In this document: one piece after another, positions 1-6,553 of the stretch
How the letters are laid out: each line of letters starts with the position of its first letter
Position numbering within the stretch: position 1 is the first letter of the stretch
Assembly (NCBI GenBank): GCA_026388365.1
Contig: JAPLJW010000083.1
Location: 1-12,194 of the forward strand
Origin: Deltaproteobacteria bacterium
GTDB taxonomy: Bacteria; Desulfobacterota; Syntrophia; Syntrophales; UBA5619
DNA length: 12,194 nt
Direction of reading: 5' to 3'
Made by a program: the position numbers and the translations under genes
Notes under the pieces: model-generated
The model's input: the letters and a program-made list of their open reading frames with translations, nothing else
Databases searched by the model: none
What the model was told of the DNA's origin: nothing

Positions 1-29
1 AGGCGCACACTACGCTCCGGGAGGTTGCG

Positions 30-392
30 ATGAAGTTTACACTGCTTCTTTTCGTTCTTGCACAAAAGCTGAAAGCTGCCGCAAAAAAGAACACTGCCTA
101 CAGAAAGCATCTGGGCATCCTGCAGCTCAGGGTCCTTATTAAAACGGCGGACGGCAAGTGGGGCCGTCTCTTTATCTTCGACAAGGGCGCTTTCTCTTCG
201 GTGAGCGGCACGCATCATCCATGCGACGTCGCGCTCATCTGGGCCGACGCGGGGACGGCGTTCAGGGTGATGACGTCAAAAACCGGTGATGCCGACACCT
301 TCAGGGCGGCCGCTGAAGGAAAAGTGCGTGTTGAAGGCATGGTCCCCTATCTCCAATGGTTTACCGACGGCGTGAAGCTGGTGATGGGATGA
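30..392 (+). CDS. SCP2-like sterol/lipid-binding domain protein
   Basis: Small 120-residue protein. The start at 30 is supported by GGGAGG at 19-24, five bases upstream. Residues ~30-118 resemble the SCP2 fold: a beta-strand stretch (about residues 32-60), then an 'ALIWADAGTAFRVM' segment, and a C-terminal 'AAEGKVRVEG...LQWF' motif, which matches the family pattern in which an 'EGKLxVeG' turn precedes a helix. SCP2 domains bind sterols, fatty acids or acyl-CoAs in a hydrophobic tunnel. The N-terminus is a hydrophobic stretch followed by a basic one, more like an amphipathic helix than a cleavable signal. The ThDP-enzyme gene starts 64 bases downstream, with only a small GC hairpin (395-399 pairing with 406-410, no T tract) between them, so co-transcription is plausible. 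The family call comes from remembered motifs; the ligand is unknown. Confidence 0.68.
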   Translation: MKFTLLLFVLAQKLKAAAKKNTAYRKHLGILQLRVLIKTADGKWGRLFIFDKGAFSSVSGTHHPCDVALIWADAGTAFRVMTSKTGDADTFRAAAEGKVRVEGMVPYLQWFTDGVKLVMG

Positions 393-456
393 TTGCCCCT
401 CAATCGGGGCTGTGTACGCTATATACAAAAGCATAATCTCTCAAAGGAGGTCTCTC

Positions 457-2124
457 ATGGCTATTAAAGGCGGTCATCTTGTTGCACGGTATTTGAAGGA
501 GGTCGAAGGCATTGAAACGGTGTTCACCCTCTCCGGCGGGCACATTGAGGCGATACTTGACGGATTCACGCAGTACCGCATCCGCGCCATCGACGTGCGT
601 CACGAGCAGGTGGCGGCGATGGCGGCCCACGCGTGGTCGGTCTATGCGGGGCAGACGGGCGTGTGCCTTGTCACCGCCGGTCCCGGCTTCACCAACGCGC
701 TCACCGGCATCGCGAACGCGTATCTCGACAACGCGCCGCTGGTGGTGCTGTGCGGCAAGCACCCGATCAAGGAGGACCTCAGGGGCGCCCTCCAGGAGAT
801 GAACCAGATCGACATGGTCAAGCCCATCACGAAATGGGCCGCCACCTGTTACGAGACGAAGCGCATACCCGAATACCTTTCCATGGCGTTCAGATACGCC
901 ACCATGGGCAGGCCGGGACCCGTGTTCCTCGAGCTCCCGCCCGATATTCTGAACATCAGCATACCCGAGGAGGAGGCGCCGCTGCCGAAGCATCCCACGC
1001 GGAAATACACGGTACACCCCGACGATGCCGACCTGAAACAGGCTGCCGATCTCATCAACGGCGCCAAACAGCCGCTGTTCCTCGGAGGAAGCGGCGTGGG
1101 ATTCAGCCACTGCGGCGACGCGCTGAAACAGTTCATCGAGAAGACGGGAATCCCGTTCATCCTGATGAATTATGGAAGGGGGGAGCTTCCCGACAACCAC
1201 CCGCAGTCCATCTGGGATGTCGGCAACATCGGGATGATGGTGACACTGGCGCAGGCCGACCTGATCGTCATCGCGGGCCTGCGCCTCAACTGGCTGCTGC
1301 AGTCCGGGGCCGCAATTCCGCCCTCGGCAAAGGTCGTGAGGATCGACATCGACCCGCACGAGATAGACCGCAACCGGCAGGCCGACGCAGGGCTCGTGGG
1401 GGACGTCAATTCAGTGCTGAACCAGCTCCTTCCCCATGTGAAGAAAAACGATCACAGCGTCTGGCTTAAAACGCTGCGCGCCGCATCGGCCGCTTTTATC
1501 GATTCCGAGATGAAGGCGCGGGAGACGCCATCCGATCCCATCCATCCCATACGCCTGGCCGCCCAGATCCAGAAGGTCGTGGGCGATGACGCGTACTATG
1601 TGACCGACGGCGGCGATACGGTTTACTTCGGACTCGTGCATTTCACATCGAAATTGAGGGCCGGCGTGGTGGGAACGGCGTCAGGCCTGCTCGGGTGCCT
1701 GGGCACCGGCATTCCCTTCGCCATGGCCGCAAAGCTCGCCCATCCCGACAAGAAGGTGATCCTGCTCAACGGCGACGGTTCCTTCGGGTTTAACGCCATG
1801 GAGTTCGACACGATGCTCCGCCACAACATACCGGTCGTCTGCGTCATCAACAATGACTGCGCATGGGGCATGGTCAAACACGGGCAGGAGCTATCGATCG
1901 GCAAGGACAGGCTCCATTGCACGGAACTGGATCTTCGGCGTTACGATAAAATGGTGGAGGGACTCGGGGGCCATGGCGAGTTCGTCACGAAGGACGAGGA
2001 GATCATCCCTGCTGTTAAACGGGCGCTGGAATCCGGAAAACCGGCCTGCGTCAACGTGATGACCGATCCGACCGTGATGAGCCCGGCGTCGGTGATCTTC
2101 TACCAGGCGCTCAAGCTGGAGTAA
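457..2124 (+). CDS. ThDP-dependent enzyme, acetolactate synthase / 2-hydroxyacyl-CoA lyase superfamily
   Basis: A 555-residue protein, the usual length of this superfamily. The start is set at ATG 457 because AAAGGAGG (443-450) precedes it; an in-frame ATG at 412 has no such site. Three domains are visible. The N-terminal Pyr domain (~1-170) has the catalytic Glu50 in 'RHEQ' and the 'GPGFTNALTGIANAYLDNAP' stretch. The central domain (~190-330) has a 'GGSGVGFS' turn. The C-terminal PP domain (~370-550) carries the ThDP/Mg motif GDG 439-441 through Asn465-Asn466. The family cleaves or forms C-C bonds next to a carbonyl (2-oxoacid decarboxylation, carboligation, 2-hydroxyacyl-CoA cleavage). The sequence does not fix the substrate. 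The neighbouring SCP2-like protein and alcohol dehydrogenase favour an acyl-CoA or aldehyde role over branched-chain amino acid synthesis, and no small regulatory ilvN-like subunit is present. No signal peptide, so cytoplasmic. Confidence 0.88.
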   Translation: MAIKGGHLVARYLKEVEGIETVFTLSGGHIEAILDGFTQYRIRAIDVRHEQVAAMAAHAWSVYAGQTGVCLVTAGPGFTNALTGIANAYLDNAPLVVLCGKHPIKEDLRGALQEMNQIDMVKPITKWAATCYETKRIPEYLSMAFRYATMGRPGPVFLELPPDILNISIPEEEAPLPKHPTRKYTVHPDDADLKQAADLINGAKQPLFLGGSGVGFSHCGDALKQFIEKTGIPFILMNYGRGELPDNHPQSIWDVGNIGMMVTLAQADLIVIAGLRLNWLLQSGAAIPPSAKVVRIDIDPHEIDRNRQADAGLVGDVNSVLNQLLPHVKKNDHSVWLKTLRAASAAFIDSEMKARETPSDPIHPIRLAAQIQKVVGDDAYYVTDGGDTVYFGLVHFTSKLRAGVVGTASGLLGCLGTGIPFAMAAKLAHPDKKVILLNGDGSFGFNAMEFDTMLRHNIPVVCVINNDCAWGMVKHGQELSIGKDRLHCTELDLRRYDKMVEGLGGHGEFVTKDEEIIPAVKRALESGKPACVNVMTDPTVMSPASVIFYQALKLE

Positions 2125-2322
2125 TTTACGAGATCTTTGAAAATCGTGATCCCTCCGCGCGCTGGACCTTTTTCGACCCTGCGCCTCCTCGCTTCGCTGC
2201 AAAGATGAAACTCGCGCTTCGCGCTCAAACAGTCGTCTTTGCGGGCGCTACGCGACGGGGGCAGGGTGCCCCGAAAAATCTCCAATGCGCGCTTCCGGGA
2301 TTTGATTTTCAAGTTACGCAAA
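2125..2322. repeat. ~200-bp nested imperfect inverted repeat (palindromic intergenic element)
   Basis: Almost the whole space after the ThDP gene folds back on itself. The outer arms begin directly after the stop codon: TTTACG (2125-2130) faces CGCAAA (2317-2322), and TTGAAAATC (2137-2145) faces GATTTTCAA. Further in, ATCCC faces GGGAT and GCGCGC faces GCGCGC (2287-2292). Middle arms pair around CTTTTTCG/CGAAAAA and the ACCCTGC/GCAGGGT tracts. The core GCAAAGATGA (2199-2208) faces TCGTCTTTGC (2233-2242), with GCGCTTCGCGC near the tip. The element is non-coding; reading frames through it are by-products. It resembles a mobile palindromic element or a very long structured transcript 3' end. Copy number cannot be judged here. 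Confidence 0.72.
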
Positions 2323-2342
2323 GGTGTTGTTATGTATGTCAG

Positions 2343-2365
2343 GGGACAGATTTTAAATGTGTTCC
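2343..2365. repeat. Short near-palindrome, REP-like
   Basis: The 23 bases read GGGACAGATTTTAAATGTGTTCC, a palindrome with only a few mismatched positions (GGGACA against TGTTCC, ATTT against AAAT). It lies 30 bases before the dehydrogenase start and 20 bases after the large inverted repeat. Its form is reminiscent of REP-like sequences that accompany Y1/RAYT transposases, but no such transposase is in the window. It could equally be an operator for the dehydrogenase gene. Confidence 0.45.
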
Positions 2366-2395
2366 ATCTTGAACCGAAAAGAGACGGGAGGTTCC

Positions 2396-3613
2396 ATGAA
2401 AGCACTGCAATTTTCCGCATCTGCGGCGAAGTTCCTTGTTCTCAAACCCCTGGGCGCGCTGTTCCCATCCCTGTTCTACAAAGGGCCGCTGGCGACGGTT
2501 AAATTTGTCGATATCCCGGAACCCGCCCTGCCGGGACCGAACTGGGTGAAGCTCCGGACGCTGATGTGCGGATTCTGCGGCTCCGATCAGAGCCTGATTT
2601 TCCTCAAGGACTCCCCCACCGCCTCGCCTTTTACCTCCTTTCCCTGTGTGCTCGGTCATGAGTTGTGCGGAGAGATCGTCGAGGTCGGCAAGGGGGCGAC
2701 GGATCGCAGGGTCGGGGATCGCGTCACGATGTCGCCCGGCCTGACCTGCGCGGCCCGGGAGATCGATCCGGCCTGTCCGAGCTGCCGGGCCGGCCGGCCC
2801 GGCAGTTGTGAAAACACGGCCAAGGGCCGCCTGGCCCCGGGGATGTTCACAGGGATCTGCAAGGACGTAGGCGGCGGGTTTGCCCCGTATCTCGTGGCCC
2901 ACGAAAGTCAGATCTACAAGCTGCCGGACGGGATGTCTCTGGAAACAGCGTCCATGACGGAGCCCCTGGGCGTGACACTTCAGGCCGTCATGGATAACCG
3001 GCCGGTCGCCGATGACAAGGTGCTCGTCATCGGCGCTGGGGTCATCGGCAACCTGATCGTTCAGTCGATCCGGGCGCTCGAGATCCCTTGTTCCATCACC
3101 GTGGCCGAGCCCTCGCGGTTTCACGCGGAGCTGGCGGCCAAGGCCGGCGCCGACCATGTCGTGACCGACGGCGACATCCCCGGCGCCTCCCGGCAGTTCA
3201 CCGGCGCCGAATCTTACAAACCGCTTCTCGGGAAAAACATCCTCATGGGCGGCTTTACGAAGATCTTCGACTGCGTGGGACATACGGACACGCTGCGGGC
3301 GGCGATGCGGGCCATGGCCGGAGGCGGAACGCTGAGCGTCGTGGGCATCGGGGACGAGGTCAAACTGGATCTGACGCCGCTGTGGCTGAAGCTCCAGACG
3401 ATCAAGGGGGTCTATGCACACGGCGTCAATCTTGTCGACGGCCGGCGCGAACATGTCTTCGAGACGGCCCTCCGGTTTGCCGCCGCGGGCCGGGTTCACC
3501 TCCACGAGATGGTCACGCACACGTTTCCGCTCACGCGGTATCAGGACATGATCGAAGTCAACATGCGCAAATCAGCGAACCGGGCCGTCAAGACGGCCGT
3601 ATCCTTCACCTGA
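2396..3613 (+). CDS. Zinc-dependent medium-chain alcohol dehydrogenase (MDR family)
   Basis: A 405-residue protein. The start is ATG 2396, with GGGAGG five bases upstream at 2386-2391; an upstream in-frame ATG at 2357 lies within the short palindrome and has no ribosome site. Catalytic zinc ligands are Cys61 in 'CGFCGSD' and His88-Glu89 in 'GHE'. A structural zinc site is supplied by Cys118, Cys127, Cys130 and Cys138. The Rossmann fold shows GAGVIG at 213-218, so it binds NAD(P). The family interconverts alcohols and aldehydes or ketones; the natural substrate here is unknown. An unusual N-terminal extension (~residues 7-35) precedes the GroES-like domain. It may act on the aldehyde made by the preceding ThDP enzyme, but the 270-base gap with a large inverted repeat makes a simple shared transcript uncertain. 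Confidence 0.88.
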   Translation: MKALQFSASAAKFLVLKPLGALFPSLFYKGPLATVKFVDIPEPALPGPNWVKLRTLMCGFCGSDQSLIFLKDSPTASPFTSFPCVLGHELCGEIVEVGKGATDRRVGDRVTMSPGLTCAAREIDPACPSCRAGRPGSCENTAKGRLAPGMFTGICKDVGGGFAPYLVAHESQIYKLPDGMSLETASMTEPLGVTLQAVMDNRPVADDKVLVIGAGVIGNLIVQSIRALEIPCSITVAEPSRFHAELAAKAGADHVVTDGDIPGASRQFTGAESYKPLLGKNILMGGFTKIFDCVGHTDTLRAAMRAMAGGGTLSVVGIGDEVKLDLTPLWLKLQTIKGVYAHGVNLVDGRREHVFETALRFAAAGRVHLHEMVTHTFPLTRYQDMIEVNMRKSANRAVKTAVSFT

Positions 3614-3642
3614 CGAATGTGAGGATGACATCCGGGCATTCG
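3614..3642 (+). terminator. Stem-loop immediately after the dehydrogenase stop
   Basis: CGAATG (3614-3619) pairs with CATTCG (3637-3642), and inside it GGATG (3623-3627) faces CATCC (3629-3633). The position directly after the TGA stop suggests an RNA 3'-end hairpin. There is no T tract, so it is at best a weak or Rho-assisted terminator. It also overlaps the start of the transposase relic. Confidence 0.35.
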
Positions 3643-3809
3643 TGACGAGAGCGGGCGATTTTATCGGATTCAATCCCCTCGCCCACATCCTTTCGACGGA
3701 CGGCTGTTTTTTACGGCAACAAGGACACGTTCTTCGTCTCCCCGCCTTGGAATGGCTGGCCACCCTGTGTTCTCACATACCGAACAAGAAAAAGCAGATG
3801 GTGCAGTAA
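3636..3809 (+). pseudogene. Relic of an IS91-type (HUH, Y2) transposase, internally deleted
   Basis: Reading codons in frame from 3636 gives about 57 residues ending at TAA 3807-3809. The first part reads 'GDFIGFNPLAHILSTDGCF', the region around the HUH motif of IS91-family transposases, normally '(N/H)PHLHxLxTDGxF'. The relic then jumps almost at once to 'LEWLATLCSHIPN...QMV', which in full-length proteins lies near the C-terminus. Roughly the middle of the protein is therefore missing. The first histidine of the HUH motif is replaced (PLAH for PHLH), so the fragment cannot be an active nickase. It has no start codon or ribosome site. It marks past element activity between the first gene block and the hydrolase cassette. 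Recognition is from family memory. Confidence 0.68.
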
Positions 3810-3916
3810 TAATGATTCTGCAACACTCTCAGAGACTACAGTCCTTCCTGCAATAGAAATGAAATTTCAGGAGATGTAAAGGCTTTCAAGTGGTTATCAA
3901 TAAAATATTTCCTTGA
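3810..3916. other. Gene-free, AT-rich spacer
   Basis: No coding pattern or convincing promoter was found between the transposase relic and the structured leader. TAAAAT at 3901-3906 looks like a -10 element but lacks a matching -35. TTGACT at 3913-3918 looks like a -35 but lacks a good -10. CAAG at 3887-3890 matches the tetranucleotide targeted by IS91-family elements, which is suggestive only. Confidence 0.3.
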
Positions 3917-4011
3917 CTTCTCGGCTCATTAGGGCCACGAGAATCACAGTTAAGTAAGGCATAGTCAATCGGTTAACAACCAATTTGAACCCTTTTAAAA
4001 AGGGTGATGCC

Positions 4012-4041
4012 ATGGAGAGATTATTGAAACCCTGTTTCTGA
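4012..4041 (+). CDS. Possible leader peptide (9 codons)
   Basis: ATG 4012 opens a nine-codon frame (MERLLKPCF) whose TGA (4039-4041) falls in the apical part of the terminator hairpin. AGGG (4001-4004) lies seven bases upstream as a possible ribosome site. An overlapping frame from ATG 4007 encodes MPWRDY and stops at 4025-4027, at the foot of the terminator. A ribosome on either frame would cover the 5' arm of the terminator. Frames this short arise easily by chance, so this is only a candidate. Confidence 0.22.
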   Translation: MERLLKPCF

Positions 4042-4062
4042 AAAGAGGCGGGTTTTTGTGTT
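4027..4062 (+). terminator. Intrinsic terminator upstream of the hydrolase genes
   Basis: AAACCC (4027-4032) pairs with GGGTTT (4050-4055). After a bulged T4033, GTTTCT (4034-4039) pairs with AGAGGC (4044-4049, two G-U pairs) around a GAAA tetraloop (4040-4043). The run TTTTTGTGTTTTT follows from 4053. It is a 12-pair stem with a stable GNRA loop and a T tract, on the same strand as the downstream genes and ending about 60 bases before ATG 4123. Confidence 0.75.
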
Positions 4063-4122
4063 TTTAAGGGTATCGGGAGAAACCGGTCTGCTCAGCTCAA
4101 TCTTGTCGGGAAGGAGGTCCTT

Positions 4123-5241
4123 ATGAACTGGAAATCTATTCTTCTCATTGTTACCGTTGTAGTTGGCATCATGATCGAGCACACGACGGATGCCTGTATG
4201 GTGTTCCGGCTCAAGGCGGGGGACGGTACCGTCATCACCGGACGATCGATGGAGTTCATCCAAGATCTCAAATTCGACCTGATCGTCGTGCCGCGCAACA
4301 TGGAAATCAGCAGTCCCGCGCCTGACGGCAAGGATGGGGCGATCTGGAAAACCCGATACGGGTATGTCGGAGTGACACAGTTCGGGCAGGAGTTTGGCGT
4401 GAACGAAGGGATGAACGAGAAGGGAGTGGCAGTCAGTGGGCTTTGGTTCGAGGTGGACATGAAATGGCAGGGGTGGGACCCAGGCAAGCGGGCACAGACA
4501 CTCGCAGGGCCGCTGGTTACCGACTGGATCCTCGGGAACCTGGACAGCGTGGCGGACATCGCGCGGGAGCTGTCTAAGCTGGAAGCCGTTTCCTATTGCA
4601 TACCCGGGACACCGCCGTTCTGCCCGACGCTTCATTTCAACGCTTGTGACTCAAAGGGCGATTGCAAGGTTATCGAGTACGAGGATGGCGCCCTACACGT
4701 CTACGACAACCCGCTCGGCATCATGACCAATGCCCCTCACTTCCCCTGGCAAATGACCAACCTGCGTCAATACATCGGCCTTGAGAATTTATCGCCGTTG
4801 CCGCTGGATCTGTCCGGTGTCACCCTGCGTCCGACCGGCCATGGCGCGGGGATGTTCGGCCTTCCGGGGGACCTGACCCCGCCAAGTCGTTTCGTTCGGC
4901 TGGCCACTCTGACCAGGTTCGCTTACAGGCAGCCGGACGCAGGGCAGACTCTGAACCTGGCCCAACACATCATGAACAACTTCGATATCATCCACGGCAT
5001 GGCGGTAGATCCGCTGCCCAAGGAAGAGGCGACCACGGGGAAGATGATGCCCAGCGAATCCACCCAGTGGGCCACCTTCAGCGACCTGACCAACAGAGTG
5101 CTTTACTTCCGCACCTATGACAACTTCAATCTGCGCAAGGTGGAATTCAAGAAACTGGACTTCGGCGCCGCCAAAGTGAAGCGCATCCCGATGTTCGGGG
5201 CGGCCGAAGTGATCACCGACGTCAGCGCGCTGGCACAGTGA
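4123..5241 (+). CDS. Exported Ntn-hydrolase, choloylglycine hydrolase / penicillin V acylase family
   Basis: A 372-residue protein. The start is fixed by AAGGAGG (4111-4117), five bases upstream. Residues 1-24 form a signal peptide (WKS, then a hydrophobic core, then TTDA). Cleavage after Ala24 would leave Cys25 as the new N-terminus, exactly the nucleophile this family needs. Other family marks are Arg41 and Glu44 in 'GRSMEF' (bile salt hydrolases usually have Asp at the second position), Asn98 in 'GMNEKG', Asn203 in 'TNAP' and a C-terminal 'TQWATFSDLTN' strand. The family hydrolyses linear amide bonds in conjugated bile salts, penicillin V or N-acyl-homoserine lactones; the substrate here is open. 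It probably acts in the periplasm. It is the first gene of a tight cassette, 24 bases before the next, behind a leader with a terminator. Confidence 0.85.
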   Translation: MNWKSILLIVTVVVGIMIEHTTDACMVFRLKAGDGTVITGRSMEFIQDLKFDLIVVPRNMEISSPAPDGKDGAIWKTRYGYVGVTQFGQEFGVNEGMNEKGVAVSGLWFEVDMKWQGWDPGKRAQTLAGPLVTDWILGNLDSVADIARELSKLEAVSYCIPGTPPFCPTLHFNACDSKGDCKVIEYEDGALHVYDNPLGIMTNAPHFPWQMTNLRQYIGLENLSPLPLDLSGVTLRPTGHGAGMFGLPGDLTPPSRFVRLATLTRFAYRQPDAGQTLNLAQHIMNNFDIIHGMAVDPLPKEEATTGKMMPSESTQWATFSDLTNRVLYFRTYDNFNLRKVEFKKLDFGAAKVKRIPMFGAAEVITDVSALAQ

Positions 5242-5265
5242 CCCAGAGAAATTAAGAGGCCGTTG

Positions 5266-6534
5266 ATGATGAATAATAATTCGCTGGGTTCTTTTATTCT
5301 ATTCTGCGGCGGAGTTTCTCTTCTCTGGCTCGGTTGTGCCAATGCTGCCGACAACCATAAAACCGATTGGCAGTTAAAATCATCCGCCACCTTTACTGAA
5401 ATTCTTGTCGAAACCTTATGGACTGTGGGATTACCGCCGAAAAGTAGGTATAATACGGTTGGGGTGCGCCGTTTAGCCCTGAAAGACCGGGCAAAATATG
5501 AGGGCGTGCTCGTGCATCTTCCGGGATCGTCTTCAAACGGAAATTTCTACACAACTTCTGAAAAATATGATTTTCGGGTTTATCTGGCCAACCGCGGCTA
5601 CGATGTCTATACCGTTGAATACCGCGCCAGTTTTATCCCTAAAGCTGAAACAGATTACTCCTGCATGGCAACATATAAGACAAGTGTTATGATCGATGAT
5701 ATCCAAAAGATTATTGAATTTGTAAAACAAAAAACGGGGAAACAAAGAATTTATTTGTCCGGTCACAGTACCGGTGCACGATATGTTTATCTCTATGCCT
5801 GCGCCAGAAGCTCTCAGGATCTCGCCGGGATAATCCCCATGGACGGATCACCGTGGGAAATGAATGGCCGCCCTGCTTCTGAATCAACGCTGGATATCCA
5901 TTCAGGTTATACTGCGCTGGCTTCGGGAGATACTGCGGCAAACAGAAAACTTCTCCAAAGCTGGGGAGTCGAACCGGACACTGGATACTACAATGTTCGT
6001 ATAGTTGATTGGACGCCGGAGATGGGAAAAGCAATGCGAATCTACTTTTCACCTTCTCCATATGGTCCGCAATACGGCCCTTTTGCAGGGTTACCGACCG
6101 TTTCAGATTATATTGCCGACCAGCTCCAAAATATTTGGGGAGATGCGCAGTTCACCAATATCAAAAATGGATATGCCAAGGTTGATGTCATGATGAACAT
6201 GATATCTCAGATAAGCGTTCCCTGGCCATTGGTTGATTATCTGGAAGACGCTTATTTGGGTAACTGGAAAGGGAATCCGCCGGCAGCCCAATTGAAGTTT
6301 CTAAAAAATATTGAAAAAGTAAAGACGCCAATGCTGGTATTCGCTTCAGAAATGTGGACAACGGCAGTGGGTTATGAATACCGTTGGAAACGTGAAGGAT
6401 ATGAAATGATCAGGAGTGCTGACCGGCAATATATTTTGCTCAAGGGCTTCGGTCATATGGATATACTCGCCGGTGAAAAAGCCAAAGATGCGGTCTTTGT
6501 TCCGCTCTATAACTGGTTGCAAGCTCATAAATAA
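5266..6534 (+). CDS. Secreted alpha/beta hydrolase (esterase/lipase-like)
   Basis: A 422-residue protein. ATG 5266 is preferred, with AAGAGG (5254-5259) six bases upstream; TTG 5263 and ATG 5269 are alternatives. Residues 1-28 form a signal peptide ending 'CANA|AD', so periplasmic or secreted. The alpha/beta fold is shown by 'VHLPGSSSNGNF' (oxyanion loop), 'YDVYTVEYRA' and the nucleophile elbow GHSTG with Ser168. His397 in 'GFGHMD' is the likely catalytic histidine, and Glu362 in 'FASEMW' is a candidate acid. The gene is visibly more AT-rich than its neighbours, which suggests a separate origin. The next gene follows after 19 bases. The family acts on esters, lipids or amides; nothing in the sequence narrows it further. 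Confidence 0.78.
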   Translation: MMNNNSLGSFILFCGGVSLLWLGCANAADNHKTDWQLKSSATFTEILVETLWTVGLPPKSRYNTVGVRRLALKDRAKYEGVLVHLPGSSSNGNFYTTSEKYDFRVYLANRGYDVYTVEYRASFIPKAETDYSCMATYKTSVMIDDIQKIIEFVKQKTGKQRIYLSGHSTGARYVYLYACARSSQDLAGIIPMDGSPWEMNGRPASESTLDIHSGYTALASGDTAANRKLLQSWGVEPDTGYYNVRIVDWTPEMGKAMRIYFSPSPYGPQYGPFAGLPTVSDYIADQLQNIWGDAQFTNIKNGYAKVDVMMNMISQISVPWPLVDYLEDAYLGNWKGNPPAAQLKFLKNIEKVKTPMLVFASEMWTTAVGYEYRWKREGYEMIRSADRQYILLKGFGHMDILAGEKAKDAVFVPLYNWLQAHK

Positions 6535-6553
6535 TAGCGGAGGGCTGAATCAA

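Larger units (their letters stand above)
3917..4122 (+). promoter_or_regulatory. Structured 5' leader of the hydrolase cassette, candidate transcription attenuator
   Basis: Three hairpins precede a terminator. TTCTCG (3918-3923) pairs with CGAGAA (3938-3943). A 3967-3985 stem pairs ATCGGTT with AACCAAT (one mismatch). ACCCTT (3989-3994) pairs with AAGGGT (4000-4005). The 3' arm of the third hairpin, bases 3997-4005, can instead pair with 4029-4037 (8 of 9 bases). That would consume the 5' arm of the terminator. The layout is thus anti-antiterminator, antiterminator, terminator. It matches none of the riboswitch consensus sequences I could recall. A purely passive terminator is the alternative. 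Confidence 0.45.

Noticed and set aside
400..1359. Long minus-strand reading frame (319 codons) opposite the ThDP enzyme
   Set aside because: Antisense shadow of a GC-rich gene with all ThDP motifs; low-complexity Arg/His/Val-rich translation and no ribosome site.
2339..3520. Minus-strand 393-codon frame opposite the dehydrogenase
   Set aside because: Shadow caused by third-position GC bias; the + strand carries the zinc ligands and Rossmann motif.
3572..3763. Minus-strand 63-codon frame over the dehydrogenase 3' end
   Set aside because: It overlaps the dehydrogenase and the transposase relic on the other strand, with no ribosome site or domain.
3917..4062. Known riboswitch classes (c-di-GMP-I, fluoride, cobalamin, SAM/SAH)
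   Set aside because: A GGTGATG string resembles the fluoride aptamer start, but the second conserved CTGATG part is missing; the other consensus cores are absent.
4123..4200. Lipoprotein signal on the Ntn-hydrolase
   Set aside because: The residues before Cys25 (TDA) do not fit a lipobox, and the Cys is needed as the free nucleophile.
5266..5350. Lipobox in the first alpha/beta hydrolase signal peptide
   Set aside because: WLGC has Trp and Leu at positions where a lipobox needs small or aliphatic residues of the usual type; an ANA|AD signal peptidase I site fits better.
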